DNA of 64,000 nucleotides from Hofstenia miamia (GCA_004352715.1 SCFE01000036.1:201329-265328), one strand, 5' to 3'; shown: positions 21,824 through 33,563, counted from the first letter of the stretch. The notes: generated by a model not told the origin, from the letters alone. A program made the numbers and translations.

Positions 21824-22015
21824 ACAGGGTGTTTCAGAATAAACCACATTTATCATTACGCAGCACAGCAATGCAACTTGGTTTGTCTGCAACTACTATT
21901 TGGCGAATTCTCCAGCAAATTCTAGCTATAAAGCATTCAAATCAACAGTTGTGCATAACCTATCTCAGACCTGCATCAATTAAAGATTGGATCCTTGTAA
22001 ATTTTTGTTAATCAA
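21824..22015 (+). pseudogene. Tc1/mariner-superfamily transposase N-terminal helix-turn-helix relic
   Basis: Starts TACAGGGTGTTTCAGAATAA, which resembles a Tc1/mariner-type terminus with its TA. The 60-codon frame contains RSTAMQLGLSATTIWRILQQ followed by a KHSNQQLCITYLRPASIKD stretch. This matches the IS630/mariner DNA-binding domain pattern in which an HTH (LGLSxxTxxRIL) precedes LRPxDxxxR. The terminus lies directly against the HTH and no catalytic part follows, so this is an internally deleted remnant. Confidence 0.6.
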
Positions 22016-22576
22016 GATGATACGTGGTTACATTACGTATGTTGACTACGTCACATGGTAAAGAATGATTTATGTGAAGTGCGAATGAATCTAACGACGA
22101 ATAAATTGTGACTTAGTTGTAGCAAAGAAGAAGACAACCCTCTTCATCAGGCAATTTGTTCAACAAGTGGTAAAAATTGTCAAAAAATGTTATTGCTAAA
22201 TTACATCATTTTTGTCAATTCTTATAACAATTTTGCTAATATATTGTAGACAATAACAATAGTTTTAGTGTTTACAATTTTGGTATTTCATATCATTGAT
22301 TAATTTTTTATTCATGTAATTAATTATTCAGCAATTTACAGAAAATTTACCAACTGCATTCAATACTACATACCACTCATTCTCATATTACTTATACTTC
22401 AGCCCCTGGACTAAATATATATATTTAGAATGATAATGAGATATTTTTTAGCGTTAGGGTTAAAATTCTACCCAAAGATAAATAACATGCATATTTGATA
22501 GGATAAATTAACGGCTAAGGGGTAACCATAACCATATCTTAACAACACAAAAAATTCCAGAAAATTAATCACTTAC

Positions 22577-22649
22577 TTTCTCTGTCCGCCTTTTCTAACC
22601 AGGTCTTAATTTTTTCTTGACTGTGTTCGTTTGCATACTTATCAATCAA
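22577..22649 (-). CDS. Unidentified gene, sixth exon found
   Basis: 73 nt: LIDKYANEHSQEKIKTWLEK ADRE, donor GTAAGT, phase 1, so at least one more exon must follow at lower coordinates. Confidence 0.65.
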
Positions 22650-25600
22650 CTAAACAAACACAGATTGCAAATTCCAAATTTTAAAAAGTACGCAGGAGCT
22701 AAACTCATGAATTAAAAAAAAGCTTACTTCATTAGTTTGTTTCTTTTTTGCGACATATGCTAGCATTTCTTGTACGGATTCTCTATCTAAAACATAATAA
22801 ATCACTGAGAATATAAAATAACCGACCGTTAGGATTCGCAAGCTTCAGCCAAGCTTCGGCAGCATGAGCTGTTTCATTATCCAAGCTTTTGTACAGTTTC
22901 TAAAACAAGAAAACAATAAACAATCATTAAATCATTTTCAAGTACTTTGCAAATTGTGTGTAAATATTTTGACAGTATAAAAGAATAGATAAAACATAAA
23001 ATTTGAAAAAAGTAAGACTGGATTCAACTGTAAATGCATCGCTAACTAGCTAAGCTTTCCATTATCTAATACCATATTATATATTTTTATTGAAATATTT
23101 ATAATTATTTTAATCAAAACTTAAACATATATGTCAAGTTCGTAAAACTAATATAATTTTTAAAATTCAAATAGCGATTAGTAAATAGAATGCAATACAA
23201 TAAGTAAACCTGTCAAAAAAGATAAAAAATACGATTAATGCTATGTAGCACTGAAGCTTAGAAAATAACATTGTTTAAATTTTAAGAATCCAATACAATT
23301 CTTGTTGTAAATCAATAAAAATATTAAAGGAATTGTAGAATATGACGCTATATGCTTGATGGACTTAATAATATAAAACCAAATTTACACTTCAATATCG
23401 GTTTAAGTGCAAAATTGGTAAACAAAATCAATATCATGTATATATTTTACCTCATTTCTTCTAAATGTGTTGAGAACTTTTTCATCATGGGATCCCACGT
23501 GTTTTTGTTTTAATTGACTGCGTTTAAGGCGATCGGCTGGATTGAGATCCTGACTACCATCCACCTTGTATGCCTCTGGTCTTAGACTGGAATCAATAGC
23601 GAATCCAGGGAAATCATTCTGCAATGAATTCCTGTTTATCTCATAAAACCCAGGCAGTTGCTGGAGATGTGTGCAGAGGAATGCTCTAAAATCCAAATAA
23701 CTATGATCTTAATTTTTGAAAAAATTTTGTTTCAATTCGTTTAAACTGAACTCAACAATCAGAAATATTTATGAAAAACGACAACACAAATAATCTAAAA
23801 AAGGCACAATATTTTGAAGATTTATGTTTTTTAAGAGATCTCTAATCTATTCGATGACATTCCTAATTAAAACGTAGTAGCTCTCAAGGTGTAAAATACA
23901 ATACCTATTTCCTGTTCTTAAAAACTTGAAAAATTGAAGTTACCTATAAAAATACAGAATACTAATTTGGACAACTGTTTTAGATGTTAGATGCGAAGAA
24001 CAGTTGAATAGTTGTCTAAATATAAATCGAGAATTTTACAAAATAGCCGTATTTCCCACATTTACCTAATTACCACTACTTATACCACTTTACATATAAG
24101 CAATAATAGTACACCAACACCGCTGTCAAAAAATATCAAAGATTAAACAAATGTTTCCCGAAAATGTTATTTATAACAGATCTGAAAACCATCCCAATTG
24201 ATAATGAATATAAAAACGGAAATAGTCAGGTTGGCTATTCACTGTGGAAATGTGCAAGCAATAGTTGTAAGCGAGCAGGGAATTGTGAACTGATCAAATT
24301 GCATTAAACGTAATTAAAACAAAATTAATAGAATATTTTAATAAAGAGCATAGTAAAATTAAATTATTTACAATTTTTTGTTTTCAAAAGAAATAAAAAT
24401 AGATTTTGTATCGCCAAAACTGTCCTTTTTCCAAGATAGATCAGACAAACGATATGATATATAATATAAAATAGAAATAAATGAAATTGGATTTGAAGAT
24501 ATCCTGGAAGACACTAATATAGAGAAATAAAAAATGTAACATAATATTGTCATAATTTGGCTCTCTCGTCACCTTGGCTTTTCCATTCGTCCTCATTTTC
24601 TTGTTTGTGGTGACTTCAATCTTCCTAATGTCTGCTGGAATGCGTTCGACTCTACTGACACTTATGAGTCTGCAGTTTTAGAAGTTTTTGCCTGCTATTC
24701 TCTTGAACAACTAGTATTTTCTCCTACTTCCAGCTCCTCTCTGCTTGATTTGGTTCTGTGCTCTCACCCCGATTATATATTTGACATATCTGTAATCCCT
24801 GTTCCTGCTAAGCTGTCAGATCACTCATTCGTCAGCTTCAATCTGTTTGTCAACTCTACTTCTCCATCTGCTAATCCGGCTGCTCCACAATATGCTCGAT
24901 TTAACAGTGACTTTCTGTCACTTAATGCTGCTCTCTCATCTTCGCTGCCCGTTTTTAGTGATTCCTTCTCAGTTGACGATTGGTTCACTTTCTTTCATCA
25001 AGTTATTTCTTCTTTTGTTCCTCGTCGGCGGAAAAAGCGTGCTTCTCTTCCTTTCTATTTTTCGTCCCTTACTGTGCACTCCTTGAATAAATTGGAGTCT
25101 TACAAACGCCATTCTGGTACTACTGCTACTCCGAAGCTTGCTTCTCTCACAGAAGATGTTCTCAATTTTATGGAACTTGACAAAGTCTCTTTTCTGTCCA
25201 GCTTCTCGTCCGGTTCTCTTCAAGACTCTTATTCCTTCTTGCGTTCTCTTCATTCCAAGCCTGAGCTCCCCAATTTGAGATGGAACCTTCTTTCTGCTCA
25301 CTCTGACCTTGAGAAAGCTGATCTGTTCAACGCGTATTTTGCCTCTAACTTCTCTGTACCTGTCTCCATGTGCCCTGGTCCGCCTGCTGCCTCCCCGCTA
25401 ATCCGACTTTGTGATATTGTCTTCAGCGCTCATGATATTTCTCTCATGCTTAAATCTTGCAAGTTGTCTGGTCCTTGTTATCCTGACGGTGTTCCTTCCT
25501 TTGTAATTCATGAAACCTCCTCCACGCTTTCTATCCATTTAAAGCATCTTTACTCCTCCATTTGTTCCACTAAGCGCTATCCCGCCTGTTGGAAGACATC

Positions 25601-28600
25601 TTGGATTTCTCCGCTGTTAAAATCTAATCAGCTTCCCTCCTCGCAGGTCACGTCCTACCGCCCAATAGCTATTCTATCTCGACTGTCTATCATCTTTGAA
25701 CGCCTTGTTTTTCGTTATGTATTCCCAAAAATTCGTCACCTCATCTCTTCTTCTCAGCATGGCAACCTTCCTGGTCGCTCTACGATTACTAACCTGCTCA
25801 CTCTGATCGAAAACTGCTACTTTCACTCTGATAGTAATGATCCTGGTTGTATTATCTTTCTTGACATCTCAAAAGCGTTTGATCGTCTCCCTCATTCCAT
25901 TCTGCTTGACAAGTTACGTTTATTTGGTTTTGATGTGGATTTCATCGAACTGTTCCAGTCCTACCTGACTAATCGCCACCAGTGTGTCAAAATCAACTCG
26001 TCTATCTCTTCTCCTGTCCCCGTTACTAGTGGTGCCCCTCAAGGCTCAGTGTTTGCTGTTCTTTTCTTCCTCGTTGCCATTAACGACCTCCCTCATTCTG
26101 TTCTCAACTCGTCTTGCCTGTTGTATGTCGATGACACTGCGATTTTTGATTTTGGTTGGTCTTTTGCGTCGAACATTTTTTCTGATCTTGAGCACTTGTC
26201 TACTTGGTCCTCTGTCAACCATCTTGATTTTAGCACTACCAAGACATGTGGTATTTCCTTTTCTGTGGCTCCCCCTTCTGATTTGCCTCTACCTGTGAAC
26301 TTTGCGCCTCATCACACTCATCTTGGAGTTCAACTTGCTGCAAACTTAAATTGGACTGGACATGTGTCTTTGCGTCTCCGCAAAGCTAATTCCTCGCTAT
26401 TTGCCCTTTTCCGTAATGTTCCTTTTAATACCTCGTCCGCTGTGAAACTCTCTTTGTTCAAGTCCATTCCTCGCGCCATTCTTCTCTACGCGTCTCCTTG
26501 TTGGTGGCCTTCTCGTGCTTTGTTCCACTCCATGGAACGTTTCCAGAAACGCGCTTTCAAATGGATTTCCTCTTTGGACTATAAAGACGCTCTGCTGAAA
26601 TTCTCCACTCTCCCGCTGTCACTCTACTTCCATGCCTGTGATCTCCTTCTGTTCAATCGACTACTGACTCGCAAATTGGATCTTGATCCTTTTGATTTCA
26701 TTAAGTTCTCCAATTCCTGCTGCACTCGCTCTGATGATGTTGTCACCTTCTCCATTCGTCGTACAAAGAAACATCGCACCCTTCACTCGTTTTTCAATCG
26801 TGCTTGTACTGCTGCTAATTACATCTTGACTCGCAACCCTCCAACAGCGATTGATTTCTTTTCCCCACCACCGAGCTTCAAGAAATCTTTGATGGCTTTC
26901 CTCTTTGCTGAGCCCTTCTCCGACTTCGCCTACTCTTCCATTTGCTCCTATTTCATCTCCTGTGACTGTCCTCGCTGCCGTAAAACTTGACTTGTTTTTA
27001 TTTTCTTGTTGTGTATGCCTTCAGCGGCTAAATAAAGTCATTGATTATTATTATTATTATTATCAGATGAAATTCTTAACAATTGTGATTTATTATAAAA
27101 TAAGGAACAACTCATAGCATAAATCAAATTTCAACGCTGCAAATAAGTTTATCAATTAGTTCTACTTTTGCAAAAATCAGAAATCTCGTATACAACTCTA
27201 ACATATTAAAAACACCTTTATGAACCAATTCTGAACAGTTGAAACTAAGACACTGTCTTCATAATCCCTAGAATGAACAACATGCAAAAAGAACTCGTGA
27301 TACTTACTGCAAGATAAATCAAGTGCCTATGCATTGAAACAATTGATTAGTTGATTAACTAAGCCTAACTTACTCAGATGGATGAGGATTGTTGTTTCGA
27401 CCATCGTCCCATAGAAACGGATTGGACTTTGAGTAATATGATTTTTTCTTTGCAAAGTGTTTATCATAAGAGGTTTCTGTCAATGGAGGCATTTCTGGAA
27501 TTCTATGGGCTTCATAATGCGTATTCCATAAATTAAAAGCTTCTTTCTTAATTGCGTCTCTACGTTTTGCCTAAACAAACAAACATATATATATATGTTT
27601 TCATTCTACCATGTTACAGGAAAGAGTAAGTAGTCTATCAATGTTATTAAGAGACAGCTAGAAACTTAGACTTTCTGAAATTAATAAATGATTTTAATCA
27701 AAAACTATGACAAATTCTTAATAAATGCATTCGTATATAGCTAATTTACTTGAGTTTGGTTAAAACACAAAAATTAGATTTGAATAGACCTCAGAAGAAA
27801 ATAAGAAATATGTTTTATAAATCCCTCGTAGATAGCAATTATTCCATAAATAGCGTTAATAAAAAACGAGAAACTATTTTTATAAGAACATGATAGTTAA
27901 CCAGAATGCTTTAAGAATTAATACGTAATTGATGGCAAATGTGTTAATTAACTTCAGAAAAAGCACGGAATTTTTTTATAAATCGCAAATATCTTGTAAA
28001 TCATGGTAAACTGGAAATATTTTTTAAATAACATTAAAGAAACAAAAAATTTGCAATATAAATATATGGTAGAGAGTAAACATCCTTACATTTTTTTCTT
28101 GTACAAAGTGCACGCAAACCGAAATTTGTCTACCAAGCTTTGTAGTAGTAATTTCATTATGTATATTAAAAAATCTTAGTAATTATGCTTTTTCTAAAAA
28201 GTAATACGCAGCACATGATATAGCATACTGGGCAATAGGCGGCACTGCATAACAACTAATAAGAGAAGCAGACTATTAGGTCCTTTTACATATGGAATAA
28301 GTCCACGTATATTTATAAAAAATTCCTCGCATTTAGGAAACAATATAAAAACGGCTAATACACTACTTTCAAAATCTGTTGAACGGCGTACAATATACAA
28401 TAAATGAATTATATTAAAAATGTACATCATGTTACCACACTGAAACATGTTTTTTCGTTATGGAAACGGTTTGCTTCATATTGAACAGACATTATACTGG
28501 AAAGTATGTTGAAAAACAACAATTGTCCTTTAGCAGACTTTTTTAGTTTAGAGTCATAAAAATTTTTTTAAAAAGCGTTTAACTGTAATCTTGAATTTCC

Positions 28601-28759
28601 ACAATACTGTAAATAAGTTCAATGAAAAATTAATATTCCTGAAAACTAAAATAATACCTCTTTATTTTGTTCTACGAGCTCTCTCGGTTTATCATAGCGC
28701 GAAATTACATTACCGTAACCTGGTAATGCATGCGCAAATCCTTGCCCCCCAGTTGGCAT
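22577..28759 (-). CDS. Unidentified spliced protein-coding gene, partial
   Basis: Six exons join in frame with GT-AG sites: 28759-28658, 27570-27374, 23685-23451, 22899-22827, 22786-22728 and 22649-22577, about 246 codons so far. The chosen start is the ATG at 28759 (MPTGGQGFAHALPGYG); the exon extends to an acceptor at 28770, implying a spliced 5' leader. The protein is hydrophilic, with no signal or membrane segment, rich in Lys, Tyr, Asn and Trp, and carries an internal repeat-like W-L-x-x-A-x-x-x-R-E unit (AWLKLANPDRES and TWLEKADRE). I do not recognise the family. Composition like that of small axonemal or sperm proteins is only an impression. The 3' end was not located below 22577. LINE-4A lies in the 23686-27373 intron in the opposite orientation. 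Confidence 0.7.
22728..22786 (-). CDS. Unidentified gene, fifth coding exon
   Basis: 59 nt: RESVQEMLAYVAKKKQTNE, donor GTAAGC. The phase matches its neighbours. Confidence 0.65.
22827..22899 (-). CDS. Unidentified gene, fourth coding exon
   Basis: 73 nt: KLYKSLDNETAHAAEAWLKL ANPN/D. Acceptor TTTTAG; donor GTCGGT, followed by a 40-nt intron. Confidence 0.65.
23451..23685 (-). CDS. Unidentified gene, third coding exon
   Basis: 235 nt: AFLCTHLQQLPGFYEINRN, SLRPEAYKVDGSQDLNPADR and VGSHDEKVLNTFRRNE. Acceptor TTTTAG, donor GTAAAA, ends phase 0. The longest and most protein-like exon of the gene. Confidence 0.75.
23700..24061. other. AT-rich intronic stretch, nothing recognised
   Basis: Lies in the intron of the unidentified - strand gene. 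No coding pattern or repeat seen. Confidence 0.5.
24062..24549 (+). repeat. 490-bp segment shared upstream of LINE-4A and LINE-4B (copy A)
   Basis: Virtually identical to 32791-33278. It is AT-rich with no coding pattern and sits exactly against the 5' truncation point of LINE-4. It may be transduced flank or a true part of the element family. Confidence 0.85.
24540..26990 (+). CDS. LINE-4A ORF2: endonuclease C-terminal part and reverse transcriptase
   Basis: The open frame has no stop from 24540 to TGA at 26990; the first ATG is 24750, but the homology starts before it (FLVCGDFNLPNVCWNAFDS, the endonuclease GDFN motif; LLDLVL; LSDHSFVSF, the SDH motif). Reverse transcriptase follows: SYRPIAILSRLSIIFERL, QHGNLPGRSTITNLL, FLDISKAFDRLPHSIL, SGAPQGSVFAVLFFLVAI, and catalytic YVDD at 26124-26135, then LGVQLAANLNW, RAILLYASPCWWPS, and a Cys-rich end, CDCPRCRKT. 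The first endonuclease motifs and ORF1 are missing, so it cannot act alone. It is a jockey/CR1-group type element. All RT catalytic residues seem intact. Confidence 0.9.
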   Translation, partial: HNIVIIWLSRHLGFSIRPHFLVCGDFNLPNVCWNAFDSTDTYESAVLEVFACYSLEQLVFSPTSSSSLLDLVLCSHPDYIFDISVIPVPAKLSDHSFVSFNLFVNSTSPSANPAAPQYARFNSDFLSLNAALSSSLPVFSDSFSVDDWFTFFHQVISSFVPRRRKKRASLPFYFSSLTVHSLNKLESYKRHSGTTATPKLASLTEDVLNFMELDKVSFLSSFSSGSLQDSYSFLRSLHSKPELPNLRWNLLSAHSDLEKADLFNAYFASNFSVPVSMCPGPPAASPLIRLCDIVFSAHDISLMLKSCKLSGPCYPDGVPSFVIHETSSTLSIHLKHLYSSICSTKRYPACWKTSWISPLLKSNQLPSSQVTSYRPIAILSRLSIIFERLVFRYVFPKIRHLISSSQHGNLPGRSTITNLLTLIENCYFHSDSNDPGCIIFLDISKAFDRLPHSILLDKLRLFGFDVDFIELFQSYLTNRHQCVKINSSISSPVPVTSGAPQGSVFAVLFFLVAINDLPHSVLNSSCLLYVDDTAIFDFGWSFASNIFSDLEHLSTWSSVNHLDFSTTKTCGISFSVAPPSDLPLPVNFAPHHTHLGVQLAANLNWTGHVSLRLRKANSSLFALFRNVPFNTSSAVKLSLFKSIPRAILLYASPCWWPSRALFHSMERFQKRAFKWISSLDYKDALLKFSTLPLSLYFHACDLLLFNRLLTRKLDLDPFDFIKFSNSCCTRSDDVVTFSIRRTKKHRTLHSFFNRACTAANYILTRNPPTAIDFFSPPPSFKKSLMAFLFAEPFSDFAYSSICSYFISCDCPRCRKT
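24550..27064 (+). mobile_element. LINE-4A: 5'-truncated non-LTR retrotransposon with long open ORF2
   Basis: Begins in mid-endonuclease, has one long open ORF2 (24540-26990), a short 3' UTR with an AATAAA (GGCTAAATAAAGTCATTG) and an (ATT)n tail ending at about 27064. It is rich in CG dinucleotides and unbroken, so it is young. It lies in an intron of the unidentified - strand gene, in the opposite orientation. Confidence 0.92.
27065..27373. other. Intronic stretch, nothing recognised
   Basis: Between the LINE-4A tail and the second coding exon of the - strand gene; AT-rich, no pattern seen. Confidence 0.5.
27374..27570 (-). CDS. Unidentified gene, second coding exon
   Basis: 197 nt: AKRRDAIKKEAFNLWNTHYE, ... 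KHFAKKKSYYSKSNPFLWDD. Acceptor GTTTAG, donor GTAAGT, ends phase 2. Confidence 0.72.
28658..28759 (-). CDS. Unidentified gene, first coding exon
   Basis: 34 codons, MPTGGQGFAHALPGYGNVIS then RYDKPRELVEQNKE. Donor GTATTA, phase 0. Acceptor TTTTAG at 28771-28776 shows a non-coding upstream exon. Confidence 0.65.
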
Positions 28760-29022
28760 TAATAGTAGAACTAAAACATATTCAATGCAAAATATCACTA
28801 AAGAATGTATAAAGTAGGCCCTACTCGATGTAATTGGGTTGATTAAACCAGGTAGTTAAATATTCTAGGTGATATTATTCTTTTTTCTCAATAAATTGTG
28901 AATTCCCAACTTCTGCTATTTTTCAAAACGGAAATTAGAAAAAAGCTTTAATAAACAACAATAATAAATTGGCAAAATTCATTAAAAATTTCTCGAAGCG
29001 CTTGTTTATTATACAGTTTATT

Positions 29023-29090
29023 AGATTTAAGTGAAAGAGTATCATGAAACTGGGAAAGATTTAAGTGAAAGAGTATCATGAAACTGGGAA
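29023..29090 (+). repeat. 34-bp tandem duplication
   Basis: Two exact copies of a 34-bp unit beginning AGATTTAAGTGAAAG. Confidence 0.9.
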
Positions 29091-29205
29091 AGACAGGTCG
29101 ATGGTTACTTGCTCTTACACTGGTTTTTTTGGCTTATGTGATCAGATTTAACAACGGGAATTGATTATAGCTGAACTGCGTACATAAGCAACAACAGAGG
29201 TAAAA

Positions 29206-30235
29206 GATCTTTTACGACTCTATGATGTAAAATTTGCCTCAAAAACACTAGAAAGCAGTATCAACAAAGCAAATAAGGCCCATCTTATTAATGCTACGGT
29301 ATTTCTAGGGAGCCCAGGTTTAAAGAGATATAATAAAGATAAATGTGTGTCAATGTTCATAACTAAAGCCCAGTCACTTTTCCCGGACACATATGATATA
29401 TGTAAGGAAGAATACTGTTTTAAATATGACGAGACACCCTTATTGAAATGTTCAATTTGTGGGCAAGGTGCACATACTGAATGCATTACAAGCATAATTT
29501 AAGACACTGATGACCCATCACCTGAAAGTATATGGAAGAAAGTAAATCCTCTGGACATTTCAAGACCTTTCTCCATTTGTCACACCTGTAAAACTTTTGT
29601 CATTCCATCAGAATCAAATGGATTACTAAAACGGGGACAGGATAAAGACAGAATCCCACGCCAAATGTAACACGAAAAACTCAGACTAAAGATGTAGCTA
29701 AAGAAAGGAACCACAACACTATTCAAGAAAATCCCATCAAAGATGATCATGATGATAATGAAGATGAGAAACAAACACCTTTAGCTCCAGACAAAGATGT
29801 TCCAATATGTAAATTTTACAGAGCCGGAAAATGTAAGCATGGAAGATCGGCAAAAGACTGTAAGTTTAGACATCCACTAATGTGTAAAAAGCTTATCACG
29901 CATGGCACAAATGTAAAACTAGGTTGTAGATTAGGAAATACCTGTACAAACTTTCACCCAAAAATGTGTCAAGGATCATTGAAGTATGGTGAATGCAATA
30001 GACTAAATTGTACTCTGATACATAGAGGAACAAAGCGAACAATTTCTGAAAAAAATGAAAATGCACCAGGCCGAAAAACTAAAAACATACAAAATGATGA
30101 AAACAATAAGGATATTGATATTTTAGGATGACTTCAACAGATGAGACAGGAAGTTCTGCAAGCAATACAAGAGAAACTCGAATCAGTACAAAAATGCTAT
30201 CATCATCAACAAACTGTATATTCACCAAACTACCA
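29206..30235 (+). pseudogene. Orphan LINE ORF1 relic with PHD-like and CCCH zinc fingers
   Basis: Frames on + encode TVFLGSPGLKRYNKDKC, a C-x2-C-x4-H-x2-C PHD-like core (LLKCSICGQGAHTEC), later CHTCKTF, an acidic linker (DDHDDNEDEK), then three CCCH fingers at 29808-30023 (CKFYRAGKCKHGRSAKDC..H; C..CRLGNTCTNFH; CQGSLKYGECNRLNC..H), and after TGA a coiled-coil-like MRQEVLQAIQEKLESVQKC. PHD-plus-CCCH ORF1 proteins are a known architecture in invertebrate CR1/L2/jockey-type LINEs, where they bind RNA. There is one internal TAA, one frameshift near 29640, and a TGA before the coiled coil. No ORF2 follows. Which LINE it belonged to cannot be told. Confidence 0.65.
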
Positions 30236-30239
30236 GATT

Positions 30240-32790
30240 TTGTACTTAGTGACGGTGTATATACCCAGCGCCAATATATATGTATATGACTCGCTATGTA
30301 TTTTTTCAAATAAATTCTTGAAGATTGAATGGACATTGTGTTTTTGAATCCTTCAACTTCATATTTATTACTTCCAGGATCCATTTAATTTCTAGCAAAT
30401 ATTTGGTTCTTTTGAAATAAATGTCAAGTTTAGATAATGAAGCAGTTGAAAACACATTTTTATCTCTTTAAGGATTGATGTGATCATTGATAGCAGGTCT
30501 GGCTTTATGTACAACTAAACATTACATAAATTGATCTGTCCTTTATGCAAAGATTTTTCGAAAAGGAAAATCGTGTTGTAATGAGTCTGTGCATATACAT
30601 TTGCGCTTGGCATTTTTTTGTATAAATTCTTTCTGAAATCAAGTTAAATTTACTGGCTCTAATTAAAGAGAATTCATTCGATTGCTTACATATGATATAA
30701 TCATTCTAAAACTACAAATTTTAACCGTTAAATAGAGAAATATAGAAAACAAAAGAAATTTGATGTTTAGAACGAATGCTATTAATGGCTTTTCATGCAT
30801 TGAGTGAGTGGACAAAAATTTGCAAAAAACATATAGTTAAAGAAGCCAAGTATAATACGCTTCTCGTTAATTTGAGGTCAATACACTGGGCATGGGAAGA
30901 CAAATTACAACAGAAGCCAGGTGTTTTGTTTGACTGTTAGAATAGTGCAAATATGTTGTTAAAAGTCTGTATAAATAGCTACGTCGCAGTGTGAAGAGTT
31001 GATGGATTATATTCTTTGGAATTTTACTTATCTTCTCTTATTGGTTTGATTATTTATACGAATGCGCAGCTAGGCATTTCATGCTTGTAGCGGTCAAAAG
31101 GCTGTTGCGAGGGATAGAAATGGTTGTTGCCTAGATCAATACAATGCATTTAAGTTACGGATAGGTGTAAGGGGTTTTTACTTATTGCCTAGCTGGCTAT
31201 CGATTGCTTTTGTTGTTGCATATAGTAACAAATCCGAAATAAGGCGAGATCGCCAACTCTAGGTACGTTAACTGATATTTATCTTATTTTAGATCCAAAT
31301 TGTTACCGGTGTTAGACCCATAATGACCGAAAACGACCTTGTATATGTAAAAGTTACTTTTTATCTTATGTTTGTTTTTACCGTAGGTTAGGAATCTGCT
31401 ATTAGTTGTAGATAGTTTTAACTCCTTTTTGTTTCGTTGCAGCTAGTGTCAATCATTAATAATTTGAATTGATTATTATTATATGTAGGGCAGGAAACTG
31501 CTGCGTTATTTATTTACTAGATTTTTCCATCAGCAGTTAGTGTCAACGAAAGGTTGCGTTGCTATACTATTAAAGTTACACATAAATGAGAATGAGCTAC
31601 TAAGTCGAATAGTATCTGTGACTTTCTTTATTATCACATAGTTAGGGTACACATAATAAAAATATTATTTGAGAATGAGCTGAGTCGATCAATGGATGGA
31701 ACTTTACTCTGTTGCAGTTGGGCGGATGGCTTCTTGGTGATCAGATACCGCTTCGGGCAGTGAGCCCATTGTTAACTGGAGTCTCTCTCATACAGTTACC
31801 TAAATTGTGGCTGTTACATGTTATTCTTATATTGCATGGATACTAAATTTAGTTTAGTGTGGACAATTAGAAAATGTGTACATGAGACAATGAAAGTTAA
31901 ACTAGATAGACATTACCCCGCTTGAAAGAAACTGTAATTCAATATCTCTAAATAGTACAGAATTAATACACATCTGGGCCTGGGTGATTATTCTACAATA
32001 ATTACACGCAAAGGAGCTCCTTGATTAACCACACACTAGCTCATATCTCTTTTAGGTACTGAAAAGTAACACGTAAATCGTAATTCATATAAAAAGAGAA
32101 ATGATTCAATACATATCTGGAATATGAATAATGTTAATTTACTGCTATAAATTACCGGGCGTAACGAAATATCTAGGGCTGGCAGATTAAAATAACGTAG
32201 TAACTCTCCAGTAACTTATAACCGCGATAACGTTGTAAAATACTCTGAATACTCTGATATCCTGCATATAATGAGAATTGTTGGAGGAATTGTCTTTGAA
32301 GTACACTTACAGTTTGTAACATGTAAAATTGAAGACGCCATATAAAGTTGTTTGATTGGCCGCTATTTCATGGCGATACATGATTCCCAACTACCTCAGT
32401 CACTTGAAAGACGATGTTAATAGTAATCCCCAATAACCTCAAATTTACATATACATGTATATACATCGGGCAATCTGACAACAATTATTATGGAGTTATT
32501 TATTTTTAAGCTGGGACAAAAGTTCAAACCGGGACTTCTGACATTTGCAATGCAATGGAAGACTCAATAATGTTTGGGATTGCAAACGGAGAGAAACATT
32601 TATTCTAAATCAGAAATATCCTGGGAAAATTTTCTGGTATTTTATGATATTTCTTAACAAAGTGAAGCACGCTTGTAGTCCACCCTCACAGATGAAGATC
32701 GAGTCTGTTTTTAAGAGAAGGGCAAAGCTTTTTCTTGGGTTTCTACAGTATAAGAACAAATAATACATAAGGCTTGAGGGCTATTTTTTA
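30240..32790. other. Intergenic stretch, almost nothing recognised
   Basis: No supported gene. Around 31384-31560 two stretches of about 98 bp look like diverged tandem copies (TAGG..AGGAA.CTGCT ... C/TTAGTGTCAA). A 72-codon frame at 32545-32763 has no recognisable motif. Confidence 0.4.
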
Positions 32791-33278
32791 TTACCTAATT
32801 ACCACTACTTATACCACTTTACATATAAGCAATAATAGTACACCAACACCGCTGTCAAAAAATATCAAAGATTAAACAAATGTTTCCCGAAAATGTTATT
32901 TATAACAGATCTGAAAACCATCCCAATTGATAATGAATATAAAAACGGAAATAGTCAGGTTGGCTATTCACTGTGGAAATGTGCAAGCAATAGTTGTAAG
33001 CGAGCAGGGAATTGTGAACTGATCAAATTGCATTAAACGTAATTAAAACAAAATTAATAGAATATTTTAATAAAGAGCATAGTAAAATTAAATTATTTAC
33101 AATTTTTTGTTTTCAAAAGAAATAAAAATAGATTTTGTATCGCCAAAACTGTCCTTTTTCCAAGATAGATCAGACAAACGATATGATATATAATATAAAA
33201 TAGAAATAAATGAAATTGGATTTGAAGATATCCTGGAAGACACTAATATAGAGAAATAAAAAATGTAACATAATATTG
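32791..33278 (+). repeat. 490-bp segment shared upstream of LINE-4A and LINE-4B (copy B)
   Basis: Nearly identical to 24062-24549. It ends at the same 5' truncation point of LINE-4. Confidence 0.85.
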
Positions 33279-33563
33279 TCATAATTTGGCTCTCTCGTCA
33301 CCTTGGCTTTTCCATTCGTCCTCATTTTCTTGTTTGTGGTGACTTCAATCTTCCTAATGTCTGCTGGAATGCGTTCGACTCTACTGACACTTATGAATCT
33401 GCAGTTTTAGAAGTTTTTGCCTGCTATTCTCTTGAACAACTAGTATTTTCTCCTACTTCCAGCTCCTCTCTGCTTGATTTGGTTCTGTGCTCTCACCCCG
33501 ATTATATATTTGACATATCTGTAATCCCTGTTCCTGCTAAGCTGTCAGATCACTTATTCGTCA

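Noticed and set aside
24969-26298. Other-frame ORFs within LINE-4A
   Set aside because: Overlapping shadows in a C/T-rich coding sequence; only the 24540-26990 frame shows RT motifs.
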